DNA from: an uncultured Bacteroidota bacterium
GTDB taxonomy: Bacteria > Bacteroidota > Bacteroidia > Chitinophagales > Chitinophagaceae
Direction: 5' to 3'
DNA: 35,917 nt
Assembly (NCBI GenBank): GCA_903887005.1
Contig: CAISOH010000091.1
Span: 1 to 35,917, forward strand
Below the pieces are notes generated by a model. It worked only from the letters and a program-made list of their open reading frames with translations, was not told the origin of the DNA and ran no database searches. Within the stretch, counting starts at the first letter, position 1; each line of letters opens with the position of its first letter. The translations under genes and the position numbers were made by a program. Below, piece by piece: positions 15,300 to 23,775 of the stretch.

Positions 15300-16643
15300 T
15301 TACTCCTTCACTACCCTATTCATACTTCTTTCTCCATCCGGCGCTGTGACTTCTAAAATATAAATACCCGGTGCGAAATATTGCATGGACAAAATATTAT
15401 CCCCATCATGCAGCGTGCCGTGCTGTAGGCACATACCTGCTATATTGAGCATACGGTATTTTGTGTTTTCAGTCACACCTGTTATCTGCAGTTCATCTTT
15501 TGCGGGATTAGGAAATACCTTAAGTTCTCCTTTAAGGGTATTAGGCTTCACTCCCACCGCATTATTTACTTTCCGAATTACATGGTTTCCTTCATCTGCA
15601 ATTAATAACTCCCCATATTTATCTACCCATATCCCTACTGGAGCTAATTTTGCATCTAAAGCGGGGCCTCCATCGCCTGAGTATCCTATCGTCCCTGTTC
15701 CAGCTATCGTCGTAATATTTCCAGTCGCTGCATCTATTTTTCTAATTGTTCCTGTCCAATATTCTGAAATAAGCATATTATTTTCATTATCAATGTATAA
15801 TCCGGCTGGCTGGTTTAAATCAGCATTTATTGCTGGGCCTCCATTTCCTGAATAACCCTGTATTCCAGTGCCAGCAATTGTTGTAATAACACCTGTTAAA
15901 ATATCAACTTTACGAACTACATTATTAATAATATCTGTAAAAATAATATTCCCTGAAATGTCAATAAATGGCTGACCTGGTTGGTTTAATTTAGCATTGA
16001 TTGCTAACCCGCCGTCTCCAATATACCCAGCTCCCCCAGTTCCTGCGATTGTGGTTATTTTACCAGTCGAGATTTCAACCTTTCTTATTTTGTTATTATC
16101 ATTATCGGCTAAATAAATATTTCCATTTCGATCTAAGCAAATGCCAGTAACACCCCCAAATTCTGCATCTACAGCCAGTCCTCCATCGCCTGATGATCCG
16201 TTATTACCGTTTCCGGCTACCGTAGTAATAATTCCTGTTGAGGCAGCAATTTTTCGTATCCTGTAATTTAGAACATCTGATATAAATACATCCCCCAAAG
16301 TATCAATACATATTCCGGTTGGAAAGAATAGTGATGCACTTGTTGCGGCAATTCCATCTCCTGAATAACCCATTAAACCATTCCCTGCAATTGTTGTAAT
16401 GATTCCGGTTGAAGCTGTTATTTTACGAACCCTATGATTACTGGCGTCAGCTATATACATATTACCAAATGAGTCTAGACACAAGTTTTCCGGATTATTC
16501 AATTTAGCAGCTATTGCAGGCCCACCATCTCCAGTAAATCCTGAAGCGGTATCCTTTCCTGCTATTGTAGTAATAATATTTACCTGTGCCTGCAAATTTA
16601 TGCATGCACAGGAAAGAAGAAGTATAGCTAAAGACCTAATCAT
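15300..16643 (-). CDS. Secreted six-repeat NHL protein with T9SS sorting domain
   Basis: The 447-residue protein has a signal peptide (cleaved after LQAQ, about residue 20). Six repeats of about 56 residues then follow the pattern ITTIAGTGxxGYSGDGGPA, a central IDxxGNxxxxD strand, and NxIRKIDxxTG, which should form a beta-propeller. A C-terminal domain of about 75 residues (KVFPNPAKDELQI ... APGIYILEV ... RVVKE) is a type A T9SS sorting signal. The product should therefore be secreted through the type IX system to the surface or medium. NHL propellers usually bind proteins or carbohydrates, and no enzymatic motif is visible. A TAAATTTG box lies immediately upstream, so the leader is very short. 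Confidence 0.92.
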   Translation of the reverse strand: MIRSLAILLLSCACINLQAQVNIITTIAGKDTASGFTGDGGPAIAAKLNNPENLCLDSFGNMYIADASNHRVRKITASTGIITTIAGNGLMGYSGDGIAATSASLFFPTGICIDTLGDVFISDVLNYRIRKIAASTGIITTVAGNGNNGSSGDGGLAVDAEFGGVTGICLDRNGNIYLADNDNNKIRKVEISTGKITTIAGTGGAGYIGDGGLAINAKLNQPGQPFIDISGNIIFTDIINNVVRKVDILTGVITTIAGTGIQGYSGNGGPAINADLNQPAGLYIDNENNMLISEYWTGTIRKIDAATGNITTIAGTGTIGYSGDGGPALDAKLAPVGIWVDKYGELLIADEGNHVIRKVNNAVGVKPNTLKGELKVFPNPAKDELQITGVTENTKYRMLNIAGMCLQHGTLHDGDNILSMQYFAPGIYILEVTAPDGERSMNRVVKE

Positions 16644-16650
16644 TCTTTTA

Positions 16651-16658
16651 CAAATTTA
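16651..16658 (-). promoter_or_regulatory. -7 box TAAATTTG for the NHL gene
   Basis: This is an exact TAnnTTTG on the minus strand, ending 8 bp before the ATG. Transcription would begin about three bases before or at the start codon, giving an almost leaderless mRNA. Confidence 0.45.
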
Positions 16659-16830
16659 TATTTAAATATCCGGTTCTCTCTATCCGTATTTTTCTGTAAA
16701 GACACCGGGCATAATACTTTGTAATAGAAAGTTTAAAAATACATGGTACGAAACACATTGATGTAAAAGAAATGATCCATTTTGCTTTAAGAGATTGAAT
16801 GTCCTGAATTTATTTTTAGTGAGTAACGCT

Positions 16831-18501
16831 TCATTTCCTTTTAAAAAACACAAAGCCATTGCTGCCGCCAATTTCCTGTAACTGCGGTAATGCACGGAAT
16901 TTCCAGGCATCCATTACTTTGCAGATGAAGTAGGCGGGTTTATCAATTTTGCCGTAAACAAGCCACATTTCATTGGCTTCGGGCTGCAGTTCCCTTCCTT
17001 TTTTGTCAACGCGGGTGCTGGTGTAGTTGGGATTTGTGGAAGGTTGTTTTTTTGTGTAAAAAAGATTGCCGTAACTTTTATAACCTACCGGCTGCACATA
17101 GACGTCTTTGCCTTCAAAGCTCCTGAAAAAAGCTATGGACGAACCTTGTGTATATAGCTCTATCTTGGGCGTGAAATGCAGAACGGTAACCTGTATCATA
17201 ATAACCTGCACAATACATAGCATCAGCATTCCACGGCGGAAATCTTTGTTCATCAGGAAAACAGCCACCCATATACCTAGCAGGTAAATGATACCCCATG
17301 TACATTCCGCATAACTCCAGGGAACATTTGCAGCAAGGTTAGCCACTACAAATTTGTCGTGGATATAGGGGGTGAGTTTTTCTTTATTAATACCCACCAC
17401 AGGCAATGCTATGATTAAAACAGCAACCAAAGAACCAACAAATAACAATAACGCTTTGACCCGGCTTTTGAGCTTACCCTGCTCATTGGATAGCCGGTAA
17501 AGCTGCAATGCCGCAAGGTATGTAAGCGGGAAATAGCAGAGGGATGAATAATGGACTATCTTGGTTTTTACAATGGAGAAAAGGATCAGCACTACCCAGA
17601 AAAGTATCCACATCCATTTTGTAAATTCCCGGGCGGCCGTCTGCTCAGCAAATCTTTTTCTGTTGTACTGGAAAAGAAATATGGATGCGGGAAAACAGCC
17701 GATAAGCAAAACAATAAAATGGTAAAAGAACGGCCCGCCATGGTCCGCGTCTTCGGTACTGAATAGCCGTACCTGGTACCACACAAACTGGCTGACAAAC
17801 CATTTGCCATATGCCATGCCGTAATGCGCAGCAGCAATGCCAAGCCATAAAAACATGGGAAGAAGGGCACATAAGGCGATTATAAACAGGTGTTTTAGTT
17901 TGTATCCGCCAAGCCCCCTGTTGATAATGATATAGACCATAAATGCCAGCAATGCCACCAATATAGCTACAGGCCCCTTCGTTAATACCGCTAAGCCAAG
18001 AAACAGGCCTGCCAAAAATGAATGCAGCCATTTGCGCTCTGAAAAACGAAGCAAATGGACCTGGAAGAAAGAAAGGAAAATAAAAAAGTTGAAGGTGGGG
18101 TCAATGATACCTGTTTTAAAATAAAAATGGGGAAGCCAGGTAGCTGCATATAGCATAACCCACCATGCAGCCATTTTTTCATTCACTATTCTTTTGCCCG
18201 CATAATAAACAGTACCAAGCGTAACGACGCCAATAAGTGCATTTGGGAAACGTGCGGCATACTCGCCCACCCCAAATATTTTCATGGCTAATACCTGCAT
18301 CCAGATAAAAAAAGGCGGCTTCTCCCAAAATGGCATGAAGTCAATCTGGGCGCGGAGATAATCTTTTGAAACAATCATTTCACGTGCACATTCGGCGAAG
18401 TTTATTTCATCCCAGTCAAATAAATGTACCTGACCGAGGAATGGAAGAAACAAGATGCACCCTATGAAAATAATAATAGTATATCGTAAGGAATTCGGCA
18501 T
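16831..18501 (-). CDS. ArnT/PMT-like membrane glycosyltransferase
   Basis: This 556-residue polytopic protein belongs to the lipid-linked-sugar glycosyltransferase group (GT83/PMT_2, ArnT-like). These enzymes transfer a sugar from an undecaprenyl or dolichyl phosphate carrier to lipid A or a protein. The first periplasmic loop carries the key motif FDWDEINFAECAREMI, followed by FWEKPPFFIWMQ as in ArnT. A second loop has KTGIIDPTFNF. About ten to twelve helices follow, then a soluble C-terminal domain. I set the start at 18501 (MPNSLRYTII). The longer frame runs into a GCAAAGGC tandem repeat. It lies downstream of the PAP2 and LptF/G genes on the same strand. The acceptor is unknown, but lipid A is plausible. 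Confidence 0.85.
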   Translation of the reverse strand: MPNSLRYTIIIFIGCILFLPFLGQVHLFDWDEINFAECAREMIVSKDYLRAQIDFMPFWEKPPFFIWMQVLAMKIFGVGEYAARFPNALIGVVTLGTVYYAGKRIVNEKMAAWWVMLYAATWLPHFYFKTGIIDPTFNFFIFLSFFQVHLLRFSERKWLHSFLAGLFLGLAVLTKGPVAILVALLAFMVYIIINRGLGGYKLKHLFIIALCALLPMFLWLGIAAAHYGMAYGKWFVSQFVWYQVRLFSTEDADHGGPFFYHFIVLLIGCFPASIFLFQYNRKRFAEQTAAREFTKWMWILFWVVLILFSIVKTKIVHYSSLCYFPLTYLAALQLYRLSNEQGKLKSRVKALLLFVGSLVAVLIIALPVVGINKEKLTPYIHDKFVVANLAANVPWSYAECTWGIIYLLGIWVAVFLMNKDFRRGMLMLCIVQVIMIQVTVLHFTPKIELYTQGSSIAFFRSFEGKDVYVQPVGYKSYGNLFYTKKQPSTNPNYTSTRVDKKGRELQPEANEMWLVYGKIDKPAYFICKVMDAWKFRALPQLQEIGGSNGFVFFKRK

Positions 18502-18530
18502 ATTATTCTGTGAATGATAATAAATATTTC

Positions 18531-18553
18531 TCGCAAAGGCGCAAAGGCGCAAA
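18531..18553. repeat. GCGCAAAGG short tandem repeat
   Basis: A 9-bp unit (GCAAAGGCG) is repeated two to three times just upstream of the glycosyltransferase, and an echo (AAAGGCGCAAAAC) follows near 18590-18603. The rest of the gap (18554-18645) is AT-rich and shows nothing else. Confidence 0.55.
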
Positions 18554-18645
18554 TTTCATAATTATTTGATAATAAGTAATTTATAAAAATAAAGGCGCAA
18601 AACTATAATTCAAAATATAAAAATTATTCCAGATTTTACAGTGTA

Positions 18646-19302
18646 TCAAATAAAAGTATCCTTTTTCTTAAAGAAAAGGTCTTTAATTTTATTTATTACA
18701 AAATAAATAAATATGCACATTACAGTACCTAATATGCTCCCAACATAAACATCACTAAAAAAATGAGCCGCGAGGTAAACGCGGGAGTAGCAAACCAACA
18801 GTGCAAGAATAAAAAATAAAAAACCGAATGCCCTGTAGCGGACAGGCAGCAAAAGCGATAAAAAACAAAAGAAACTAAATGCCCCCTCGCTATGCCCTGA
18901 TGGAAAGCTCCGGTATAAAAGTTCCGGCCAGTTTGGAGATAAATGTATCCATGGGGGATGACGAAAGTAATTAATCGGGCGTGGGCTGTCGAAATAAGAT
19001 TTTACAGTTTGCTCAATAAAAAAGGGAATAAGGTTACATAATAATGCTGCGAAAAAATACCACCAGTTTTGAAACCGGCGGAATGCGAACAATAATAATA
19101 AAACGGCAGTAATCAAAAACCCTTCGCCCATCCAGGTAGCGTAATACATAATGGTATCCGCTATCTCATTATGCCGGGAATTGATCGCAAAAAAAAGTTC
19201 CTTTCCGGAGAAATTCATTAGTAACATACCACCGGCTATTACCCACAGGAAGAATGGGAAAAGGAAAAACGGGTTGTATGATATTTTCCATTGTTTACGC
19301 AA
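18646..19302 (-). CDS. PAP2-family membrane phosphatase
   Basis: The 218-residue membrane protein carries all three PAP2 motifs: KSYFDSPRP (Lys101, Arg108, Pro109), PSGH (134-137) and SRVYLAAHFFSD (Arg174, His180, Asp184). Such enzymes remove phosphate from lipid phosphates, including undecaprenyl diphosphate and lipid A in Gram-negative bacteria. It starts with TTG at 19302, inside the last codons of the upstream permease gene. The 8-bp overlap implies one transcript and coupled translation. With an LPS-export permease upstream and an ArnT-like gene downstream, a role in lipid A or carrier-lipid metabolism is likely. That role is inferred. Confidence 0.9.
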   Translation of the reverse strand: MRKQWKISYNPFFLFPFFLWVIAGGMLLMNFSGKELFFAINSRHNEIADTIMYYATWMGEGFLITAVLLLLFAFRRFQNWWYFFAALLCNLIPFFIEQTVKSYFDSPRPINYFRHPPWIHLSPNWPELLYRSFPSGHSEGAFSFFCFLSLLLPVRYRAFGFLFFILALLVCYSRVYLAAHFFSDVYVGSILGTVMCIFIYFVINKIKDLFFKKKDTFI

Positions 19303-20764
19303 TTGCTTTTTCTTTTATCCGGAGGAAATTTTTTAACAGGCGCCATAACCTGACATACCATTCTTTGCTGAATATCTGCGAGTCGTTTCTGGCGGCAATA
19401 ATGAGCCAGACAGCCAAAGGAAAAAGAATAGCAGTTGACATCCACATGCCCATCCACGGAACCACTGAAGTAGCTTTGGCTAGCTTCTCTCCTGTAATAT
19501 TAAGAATATGAAATGTCATAAAAAAAACAACAGCTATTACTAATGGCATTCCCAATCCGCCTTTGCGTATTATAGCCCCTAAGGGCGCACCGATAAGAAA
19601 AAGCAGTATGCAGGCAAATGAAAGGGTGAACTTACGGTGCCATTCCACCACATACCTTAATAAATTGTCGGTCTGGAGTCTTTTATCAAGGGCACTGATA
19701 TCTATGGATGATTTAAAGCTCCGCAGATTATTTACAACTCCGGTAAGCACCTGCGAGCGCAATGTATCAGGGACAAACTGCATAAAAGACGAATCGTATT
19801 TATGGGGATGGCTGGTATTGTTTTTTATGTTTTTCACTATTTTCGGCCCGTCTTTAACCTTGTTTGTAATAGTAAAAAACGGTTCAATATATGAGCTTAT
19901 CGTTGCCGCTATTCTTCCCCTGGTATGCTTAATGCTATCAATGTTTTCAGAAAGTTGTGCAACATTCATCATCTGATAATTATTCTTAAAGAGGTCTTCA
20001 TTGGTATGGGAAAACTTAAAGCTGGAAAGATCAAATATTTTATCCCATTTGGCAAAGTGTACCCTTGTCTGGGAATAAGTATGTACGCCATGTTCGTATC
20101 CTTCCTCATAACGCCACCCGTCTTTCAGCTTAAAAATAAGCGATTGTTTTCCTGATCCCGATAATATCTGGCCTTCCTTTGCTATTACAACTTTATTATT
20201 TCCAGCCAAATCAGTATGGTCATAAATAATTACATCGTGTATGGTTTTGCCATCTTTATCCTTGCTGCCAACCCTTATTGAATAGCCCGGGATATCGCTA
20301 TAGAACTGGTCGGGGCGGATGTTGAGTGTCGGCTTTGCATTACGGACGTCATAGAGCAGTGATAAGGCTTTAAGATTTGCTATCGGAATCACATTGTTGC
20401 TGAAAAAAAAGGCGAAACCGCTGATTAAAACAATAAAGATCAGCAGCGGGGCCATAAACCGCAATAATGAAATGCCGGAAGATTTAATAGCTACCAATTC
20501 AAAGTTTTCCCCCATGTTCCCAAAGGTCATTATGGAAGAAAGGAGCACGCTTAAAGGCAAGGCAAGCGGCACAAGCGTGGTTGACATATATATGAGCAAC
20601 TGCAGCAGCATCCATATACTTATTCCTTTGCCAATCATCTCATCCATGTAGAGCCAGAAGAACTGCATTATGAGCACAAATAGCGATACGAAAAAAGTAA
20701 CGATAAATGGCCCGATAAAACTCCGGATGATCAATATGTCAAGCTTCTTTATCAATACTTGCAA
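19295..20764 (-). CDS. LptF/LptG-family LPS export permease
   Basis: The 489-residue protein fits the YjgP/YjgQ (LptF/LptG) family. These are the inner-membrane permease subunits that work with the ATPase LptB to extract LPS and pass it to LptC. Three N-terminal helices contain the family phrases LDILIIRSFIGPF and VLLSSIMTFGNMGENFE. A large periplasmic beta-jellyroll domain follows (about 135-380), then three helices ending in GEKLAKATSVVPWMGMW. No in-frame ATG exists before residue 33, so translation begins at TTG: 20764, or TTG at 20755, which gives MIKKLDIL. A TAGGTTTG box lies just upstream at 20778-20785. The gene heads the envelope group with PAP2 and the ArnT-like gene. Confidence 0.92.
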   Translation of the reverse strand: MQVLIKKLDILIIRSFIGPFIVTFFVSLFVLIMQFFWLYMDEMIGKGISIWMLLQLLIYMSTTLVPLALPLSVLLSSIMTFGNMGENFELVAIKSSGISLLRFMAPLLIFIVLISGFAFFFSNNVIPIANLKALSLLYDVRNAKPTLNIRPDQFYSDIPGYSIRVGSKDKDGKTIHDVIIYDHTDLAGNNKVVIAKEGQILSGSGKQSLIFKLKDGWRYEEGYEHGVHTYSQTRVHFAKWDKIFDLSSFKFSHTNEDLFKNNYQMMNVAQLSENIDSIKHTRGRIAATISSYIEPFFTITNKVKDGPKIVKNIKNNTSHPHKYDSSFMQFVPDTLRSQVLTGVVNNLRSFKSSIDISALDKRLQTDNLLRYVVEWHRKFTLSFACILLFLIGAPLGAIIRKGGLGMPLVIAVVFFMTFHILNITGEKLAKATSVVPWMGMWMSTAILFPLAVWLIIAARNDSQIFSKEWYVRLWRLLKNFLRIKEKAIA

Positions 20765-20777
20765 AAGGTTTAAATGA

Positions 20778-20785
20778 CAAACCTA
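20778..20785 (-). promoter_or_regulatory. -7 box TAGGTTTG for the envelope operon
   Basis: This is an exact TAnnTTTG on the minus strand, 14 bp before the TTG at 20764. It supports a start at 20764 or 20755. The bases behind it (20786-20820) are a low-complexity AAGTCATAAGTCATTAG tract. No well-placed -33 box was found. Confidence 0.45.
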
Positions 20786-20894
20786 CACAAAAGTCGTAAG
20801 TCATAAGTCATTAGCAGCAAGTATGCATACTTAACTCATAATCTTAACGATTCATTTATAGTATTTATACCAACTTCATTAACTTAACGGGTAA

Positions 20895-20971
20895 ATTATA
20901 TCACCCCTTCGGGGTTTAACATATAATCTTTGATTTTGCTACAATCATATCAACCCTTCGGGTTTAATATA
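20895..20971. repeat. Two copies of a TTCG-loop hairpin repeat
   Basis: Two related units (20895-20924 and 20944-20971, 49 bp apart) each contain ATATCA, a TTCG-closed hairpin (CCCC-TTC-GGGG at 20904-20914, AACCC-TTC-GGGTT at 20952-20964) and a TTTAA tail. The second copy runs directly into the MITE-like element. They form part of the 515-bp gene-free stretch 20765-21279. Confidence 0.65.
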
Positions 20972-21118
20972 CTTCACAAGAGATAAATTAGTGAGTTCAG
21001 AACTTCATTGAGCTTAAGTTCATCATTCAGCATGTCATGGTTCGGCGCGGCTCACCATGACAAATTATCTATTAAGACATATCTACAAAAGTCACTAATT
21101 TATCCCTTTTCAAGTATA
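20968..21118. mobile_element. 151-bp MITE-like element
   Basis: The outer 27 bp (20968-20994 and 21092-21118) are inverted repeats with three differences, and the inner 13 bp (GATAAATTAGTGA) are perfect. In the middle lies a second palindrome, TGTCATGGT (21033-21041) with ACCATGACA (21054-21062). There is no coding capacity. No clear target-site duplication was seen. The remaining bases to the next gene (21119-21279) contain only a weak hairpin near 21168-21193 that could end the START-like transcript on the minus strand. Confidence 0.6.
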
Positions 21119-21279
21119 ATACCTTAGTGAAATTGAGTATTTATGGATAAAACTTATTTTGAAGGAAAGCCTGTTTCCGTAAAGAAACAAGCTTTATATG
21201 CTTTCATATATAGTAAAAGCGGCTGCAATCCATAAATGGTAATTGTAGAAGTTATTTCCTGAAATACCCCGGGTGCGGA

Positions 21280-21663
21280 TTAGCTACCTATACGGTGCTT
21301 CAGTTCGCTTACCTGTGAATTCCAAAGGCGTTCCTGGTCTTTTTGATCTCCTTTATCTGCAAAATCAGTTATCCTTAAAATAGTTTCGTTAGTTACAGCG
21401 CTTTGCTCAATACTAAATTCAAAAAACTCATCTTTGCCATAGTGGTCCCACCTATACCTAATAAATTCGTTATCTATGTGTTCCAGTATTTCAGCCGTAT
21501 CCACACTACCATTCCACGTAAAATAAAAGGTGCTCTCCCTCTGATCCACTTTATCCGCAAACCATTCCTGTAAGCCTACAGGCGTTGATAAAAAATCGTA
21601 CAATATAGACGGAGAGCATCTTATTGGAAATTCTAAGGAGTACATTATTTTCTTTTTATTCAT
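21280..21663 (-). CDS. START-like (SRPBCC) domain protein
   Basis: This 127-residue cytosolic protein has the helix-grip START/SRPBCC layout seen in Bacteroidota START-like proteins. It shows YSLEFPIRCSPSILYDFLST, then LQEWFADKV, a beta-sheet with YFTWNGSVDTAEI and FIRYRWDH, and a long C-terminal helix. These proteins bind hydrophobic ligands in a cavity, and the ligand here is unknown. I chose the ATG at 21663 (MNKKKIM), which matches the usual start. An ATG at 21678 would add five residues. It is divergent from rpoD. Confidence 0.8.
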   Translation of the reverse strand: MNKKKIMYSLEFPIRCSPSILYDFLSTPVGLQEWFADKVDQRESTFYFTWNGSVDTAEILEHIDNEFIRYRWDHYGKDEFFEFSIEQSAVTNETILRITDFADKGDQKDQERLWNSQVSELKHRIGS

Positions 21664-21808
21664 TGCTGTTATATTCACTTGTTGTCAGTTTGGATGCAAT
21701 AATAAAAAAATGATGCTACAATCAAAATTTTATTATTGATTCTGTCAAATATTTATTAAGCATATTCAGGACATATAATAAATTCCTGTTAATGGAATCA
21801 TAATTTTT

Positions 21809-21840
21809 TTTGGGTGTGAATGTTAAGACCCTTAGATTTG
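21809..21840 (+). promoter_or_regulatory. Consensus Bacteroidota promoter of rpoD
   Basis: TTTG (21809-21812) and TAGATTTG (21833-21840) are separated by 20 bp, an essentially perfect match to the Bacteroidota primary sigma consensus. Transcription would start near 21845, giving a leader of about 70 nt. Confidence 0.75.
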
Positions 21841-21913
21841 CCATTACAATGTCATGTTTCATTGATGCTCATAGTTGTGAGTTAACATTTTCGAACCACT
21901 CAATTCTTTATCT

Positions 21914-22789
21914 ATGTCAATGCGTCAGCTAAAAATCACGAAGTCAATAACCAATCGTGAAAGCCAATCTCTTGAAAAATATCTGCAGGAGATCGGGAAA
22001 GTAGATTTGATAACTCCCGAGGAAGAAGTACAACTTGCAATCCGTATCAAGCAAGGAGACCAACGGGCCCTCGAAAAACTTACCAAGGCTAATCTGCGTT
22101 TCGTAGTATCTGTTGCCAAACAATACCAGAACCAGGGACTGTCGCTCAGTGATCTTATTAATGAAGGTAACCTCGGCTTAATCAAAGCAGCACAGCGTTT
22201 TGATGAGACGCGCGGTTTTAAATTTATCTCTTACGCGGTGTGGTGGATTCGTCAATCCATATTACAGGCGCTGGCAGAGCAATCGCGTATCGTTCGTCTT
22301 CCGTTAAATAAGGTAGGCCTTTCCAATAAGATCAGTAAGGCTTATTCGCAATTGGAACAGGAATATGAGCGTGAGCCTTCCACCGAAGAGCTGGCAGAAC
22401 TTTTGGAAATCGGGACAGAAGAAGTGGAAACAACTCTTGGTGTTGCTGCAAGGCATGTATCTGTTGACGCTCCCTTCGTGGACAGTGAAGACAATACCCT
22501 GCTGGACATACTTGAAAATCCAAATTCAGACTCTGCCGATGCAGAGCTATATCACGGAGAATCATTGCGTTGTGAAATAGAACGTTCGTTAAGCACGCTT
22601 ACAGACAGGCAGCGTGATGTAATAAAACTATATTTCGGAATAGGCGTGGCCAACCCTATGAGCCTTGAAGATATCGGCGAACGTTTTTCCCTTACACGGG
22701 AGCGTGTACGCCAGATAAAAGATAAGGCGATTACCAAATTACGCACTGCAAGCAGGTGCCAGTTGCTAAAGACGTACTTAGGAAATTAG
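21914..22789 (+). CDS. rpoD: Primary RNA polymerase sigma factor RpoD
   Basis: This 291-residue primary sigma factor is of the short Bacteroidota type, which lacks region 1.1 and the non-conserved insert. Region 1.2 starts at [20 protein letters not shown]. Region 2 includes [33 protein letters not shown] and the -10 recognition helix [15 protein letters not shown]. Region 3 and the region 4.2 helix-turn-helix ([20 protein letters not shown]) follow. The protein may begin at 21914 (MSMRQLK) or 21920 (MRQLK). The upstream promoter matches the consensus that this sigma itself recognises in the phylum, so positive self-transcription is expected. Confidence 0.97.
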   Translation: MSMRQLKITKSITNRESQSLEKYLQEIGKVDLITPEEEVQLAIRIKQGDQRALEKLTKANLRFVVSVAKQYQNQGLSLSDLINEGNLGLIKAAQRFDETRGFKFISYAVWWIRQSILQALAEQSRIVRLPLNKVGLSNKISKAYSQLEQEYEREPSTEELAELLEIGTEEVETTLGVAARHVSVDAPFVDSEDNTLLDILENPNSDSADAELYHGESLRCEIERSLSTLTDRQRDVIKLYFGIGVANPMSLEDIGERFSLTRERVRQIKDKAITKLRTASRCQLLKTYLGN

Positions 22790-23117
22790 TGTTTTAAGTA
22801 GAAAGTCAAAAGTAAGAAGCAAAAAGTGTGAGATTTTAGTGTTTTTAAAAAACAGATTGAGTTCATGAGATAACATTAATATTCAGGTTTTTATTTGAAC
22901 GCCCCATGCATAAATTGTGTGGGGCGTTATTACTTTAAATGAGTGAACAATTATTGTTAAAGGTTATTCTATCCTGACGATTTTACTACAAATGACTCAT
23001 AATACCCGGGTCTTTTCTACTTGTTATTACATAGGTATTAATGGTGCTTTTTATGCAAAAAAATACTTACTATAAGTATGTGATTGAAATAATTTACTGC
23101 TTTTAGCAAAGGGGATA
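22790..23117. other. Gene-free spacer after rpoD
   Basis: This 328-bp spacer starts with an AAAGTCAAAAGT-type low-complexity tract (22797-22831) and contains the rpoD terminator hairpin at 22898-22928. From about 22935 to 23117 I see only AT-rich sequence. Confidence 0.6.
22898..22934 (+). terminator. Probable rpoD terminator
   Basis: AACGCCCCA (22898-22906) pairs with TGGGGCGTT (22920-22928) over a 13-nt loop, followed by ATTACTTTAA. The stem is strong but the T-run is weak. Confidence 0.6.
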
Positions 23118-23660
23118 TTATTTATTAGGAATCTGAAGACTTGGACCATTAGCCCATCTGTAAATATTCATTTCAACTTTTACTTTACCTGGGTCAACAG
23201 GTATTGTAAACTCTCCTCCAATTAATAAACTAGTCACTAAAATCTTTACCCCGTTATTCAGAGTAATTACTGCATGATTGTAATTATCAAACGTTAGCCA
23301 AGGGTCATTTTTTTTCTGTAGCGCAAATGACTTATATTCTATCACTGAAGCAACATCATCCAAAAAAAACTTTATTTCTATCCCATTATGAGTAAAAGTT
23401 GTTTCTTTATAAATTGGGTCATAGGCCAAAATATCATCTTTATTTACAAAATAATAATTAAGATGCAATGCTAATTGGGGAAGCAATTGACTTAGGAAAC
23501 CACATCCCAAAACAATAATTATAAATTCCTTTGTATCTGGTCCTTTAAAATAAACAAAAAACCAACCTGCAATAATACAAATCAAAAAATAAATGAAAAT
23601 TAAATTTCCATTTTCCCATTGCGTTTTTGATGTTATTTTACATTTTACCATATTTTCCAT
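23118..23660 (-). CDS. Hypothetical two-helix membrane protein (PH-like domain?)
   Basis: I do not recognise this 180-residue protein. Two hydrophobic helices lie at about 20-38 and 45-65. A soluble beta-rich C-terminus follows (YFVNKDDILAYDPIYKETTF and GIEIKFFLDDVASVIEYKSF, then AVITLNNGVKILVTSLL). This pattern resembles bacterial membrane proteins with a PH-like domain, but there is no decisive motif. The start could be Met1 or Met4. Base composition is more AT-rich than the neighbours. The spacer to trmH (23661-23775) includes a GC-rich patch of about 50 bp near 23718-23770 that looks like another short repeat. Confidence 0.65.
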   Translation of the reverse strand: MENMVKCKITSKTQWENGNLIFIYFLICIIAGWFFVYFKGPDTKEFIIIVLGCGFLSQLLPQLALHLNYYFVNKDDILAYDPIYKETTFTHNGIEIKFFLDDVASVIEYKSFALQKKNDPWLTFDNYNHAVITLNNGVKILVTSLLIGGEFTIPVDPGKVKVEMNIYRWANGPSLQIPNK

Positions 23661-23775
23661 CTATGTACTCAATCTTTGCGAGTAACCACTCATAAAAAAA
23701 CGCTTACCAGCTTATACTAGCGCCGCCGCAAAAGCTAAAGGAGCAACGTGTTCGGAGAGGCCGTAAGAAGCTTTT

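Noticed and set aside
16680-16910. 76-codon minus-strand frame beside the glycosyltransferase
   Set aside because: It overlaps the end of the glycosyltransferase gene in another phase and lacks family features.
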